Below, piece after piece: positions 61,825 to 64,000 of a DNA stretch of 64,000 nucleotides. The stretch comes from Lycocorax pyrrhopterus obiensis (lineage: Eukaryota > Chordata > Aves > Passeriformes > Paradisaeidae), in contig JACSVZ010000001.1 of NCBI GenBank assembly GCA_014706295.1, positions 45,770,383-45,834,382 of the forward strand, given 5' to 3'. The position numbers and the translations under genes were made by a program. The notes beneath the pieces were generated by a model. That model had not been told where the DNA came from, made no database searches, and worked only from the letters and a program-made list of their open reading frames with translations. How positions within the stretch are numbered: the stretch's first letter is position 1; every line of letters starts with the position of its first letter.

Positions 61825-64000
61825 CAGGGTTTTTTCACATCTTTGTGGCAGTGCTAAAACTGAGTGAATAACAGAGTGAAATTTTTTCATTCATCCACCC
61901 TGTCAAAAAGAAATAAGTAAAATGAAAAATTAGACTGAATTAGCTGAATACTAAAATAGTAACCTACGCAAAGGAAACAAGCAACTCCCACCCACCAAAT
62001 CCTCTCAGCTGTTTTGAGACTTTTTCAAGAAAATATTTTGAGATCTCTCTCTCAATTCAGGAATATTTCAAAATATTTGCAAGTGCACTTTTTTTGGAAA
62101 GTAAACAGTTGTTCAATGAATGAGGCAAGAAACTTTTATCTGAATGCAACCGTGACTGCCTTCAAGTCTGAAATCAGGATAAGTTGTAGTGGTTCTGTAA
62201 TTCAAACCTGGCTATTTTCCATAGAAGTAACTTGCATCCCTTCAAGTCATTCAAAACACAGAATAACAGATTGTGACAGCTCATGCTGAGATCCATTGAT
62301 TAATATATTTGGACACAGCTAGACCTTTGTAACTTTGTTTTCAATCAGTTTGAGGTGGCATGAAACAAGTAGCCCTTATATTGCTCACTTCTTTTTAAGG
62401 GCTAAAACCCTAGACTTATCCTAAAGAGAGGCAACTTCTCAAAGATTTTAAACTCCTAAACAATATTTTAAAATTATATCTCTTATTAAGACTACTGACA
62501 AATTTTTCTTAGGTAAAGAAAGTTCTGGGTTCAGATATCATCAGATATTATTCTGAGTACCGAAAACATAGTATAGAGTCATCATTCTCTAAAATGGTAC
62601 AGATGATACAATTTTCTCCATCAAATTATTAAACTCAACTCTATTGCTGGCTGCTGTTAATTCAAGAACACTTCATTTTTGCAGGAAAAATGGATGGCAA
62701 TTATTTCAAAGATTATATGTTGAGGAAGATATAGTGATGAATAGGATGCTGATTATATGGAATCAGCCTTAGAAAAGAATCCTGTGAGCTGTGATCATAG
62801 ATAATGACAATTATGTCATATTTCCAGATAGAGATGTTCTGTTATGAAGACCGATTAATTTTTTCATGTGCCAAACTCCACCATTTGTCCATTCCTTCAA
62901 GATCACATGGTAAAACTTGGAAATGGTGACTAGAATTGTAGATGTTGCATTTGGTGCATGGATGGCTTGTTAGAGCCTCCTGGAAGCTTCCCTCAGGATC
63001 TAGGCATTAATGCAAAATAAGTTTTATGAATGTCTAGATTCTTATATTATGGCAAAGTGTTTGCAGGGATTTAAATTGGGCCATAAAATTTTGATTCGAA
63101 ATTTCTAGAAATCAGTCTAGAAAGAAGAAAAGATTGATTTAATGAATAAGTCCTTAAAACCTGTGACTTGGATTTCCAGTCACTCTACTAATGATAATTC
63201 CTAAATAATGACTGAGTTCCAGTTATGAGGCAGTTTAATCTAGAAAAAGATAAAAGGAAGTAAGGAAGAAGACAGTCGAGGTGATTCTGATATATCTGAA
63301 TGAACATTACAGAAGATTTAACAAGAGCTGTGATTTAAATGACAAGGGATAGAGGGATGTTAGATCACTTAATATTCTGAAATGCTGAAGTGCATTAAAC
63401 AGCAGAAAGCTGCATTGCTTTCAGTTTTCCTTTTTTTTTTTTTTTTTTTTTAATGTCCAGAATTTGGGATGACAGATTGCAAGCTTGAAGATATTGTAAA
63501 TGTTCTGTGATGTGACTGTCAAGAAATGTATTATAAATGCTGCTGTTAACTGCAGGGAATGCCAGCTGCTGGAGAAGATGCAGCCACACAAATTGGATAG
63601 TCTCCTGACATGTGGCAATTTCGAGGATGGTTTTCATGCCATATGAAATTTTTCTCCAAAGAGATGAAGCTGAAAGCAGCCTAAGCAGAATGCATGTTCT
63701 ACAGATACTAAGGAATGCAATACAGGCCTTTTTTGTGGCAAGAGAACAATGTTTTACCCAGTCCCTTAACTTCAACAGTGTGTCTATGGGATCCTACATT
63801 AATTTATGAGTTTACCTAGGATATTGTGGAGATGTGGCGGTAGTTAAAAAGAATTACTTTTTCTGGCCATGTAATTTTGCCTACAGAATTTGATTGCCCA
63901 GTTAATATTATCAATTACAAGATGCACCAAATAAATCTGTAGTTATAAAGCATCTTTTATATCTCATTTAATATGATACAGCTGTGACAAAAGCATAAAA
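61825..64000. other. Intergenic, nothing recognised
   Basis: AT-rich flank with a T/A homopolymer run at 63431-63452. The 126-codon frame at 63395-63775 (minus) includes that run and shows no protein family. Confidence 0.5.

Overview
The window looks like AT-rich euchromatin from a bird, most likely a passerine. It holds one protein-coding gene with vertebrate splice signals, many CR1 LINE fragments, avian-type endogenous retrovirus (ERV) LTRs, and a tRNA-Ile/CR1 composite SINE. I associate that SINE architecture with passerines from memory, and it is the main reason for favouring a songbird. No bacterial features, CRISPR arrays or functional RNA genes were seen.

The only gene recognised is SLITRK6, on the plus strand. 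It has a non-coding first exon ending at a CAG/GTAAGA donor (4946/4947), a 3.3-kb intron, and one coding exon (acceptor AG at 8241-8242, CDS 8258-10780, 840 codons). The protein is a type I neuronal membrane protein with two LRR blocks. Several AATAAA signals follow. Two short upstream ORFs lie in the inferred 5' UTR.

Layout: 1-4.3 kb is upstream flank with one CR1 scrap. 4.3-12.1 kb is SLITRK6. 12.1-25.6 kb is nearly repeat-free flank, including a relatively GC-rich stretch at 13.5-14.1 kb that could be a regulatory element. 25.6-27.0 kb is a 1.4-kb CR1 with reverse-transcriptase remains. 27-34.5 kb is unremarkable. From 34.5 to 56.2 kb mobile elements are dense: CR1 copies in both orientations, including a head-to-head pair with a nested copy at 42.3-43.95 kb; an ERV LTR fragment at 37.1 kb; a solo LTR with a 5-bp target duplication at 44.4 kb; a second LTR fragment at 47.2 kb; an internally deleted minus-strand ERV at 49.5-51.1 kb that keeps an open 235-codon ORF; and a nearly full LTR at 55.3-56.2 kb. 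56.2-64 kb is mostly empty apart from the SINE at 61.7 kb.

The most unusual structures not explained by genes are two strong inverted repeats: 25-bp arms with a 5-nt loop at 40738-40792, and 18-bp perfect arms with a 33-nt loop at 49002-49070. I did not find a convincing new multi-gene system. The best candidates for a second look are the ERV with its uncharacterised ORF, the SINE, the solo LTR with a minisatellite in U3, and the two hairpins. All family assignments come from reading the sequence and from memory; no database was searched.
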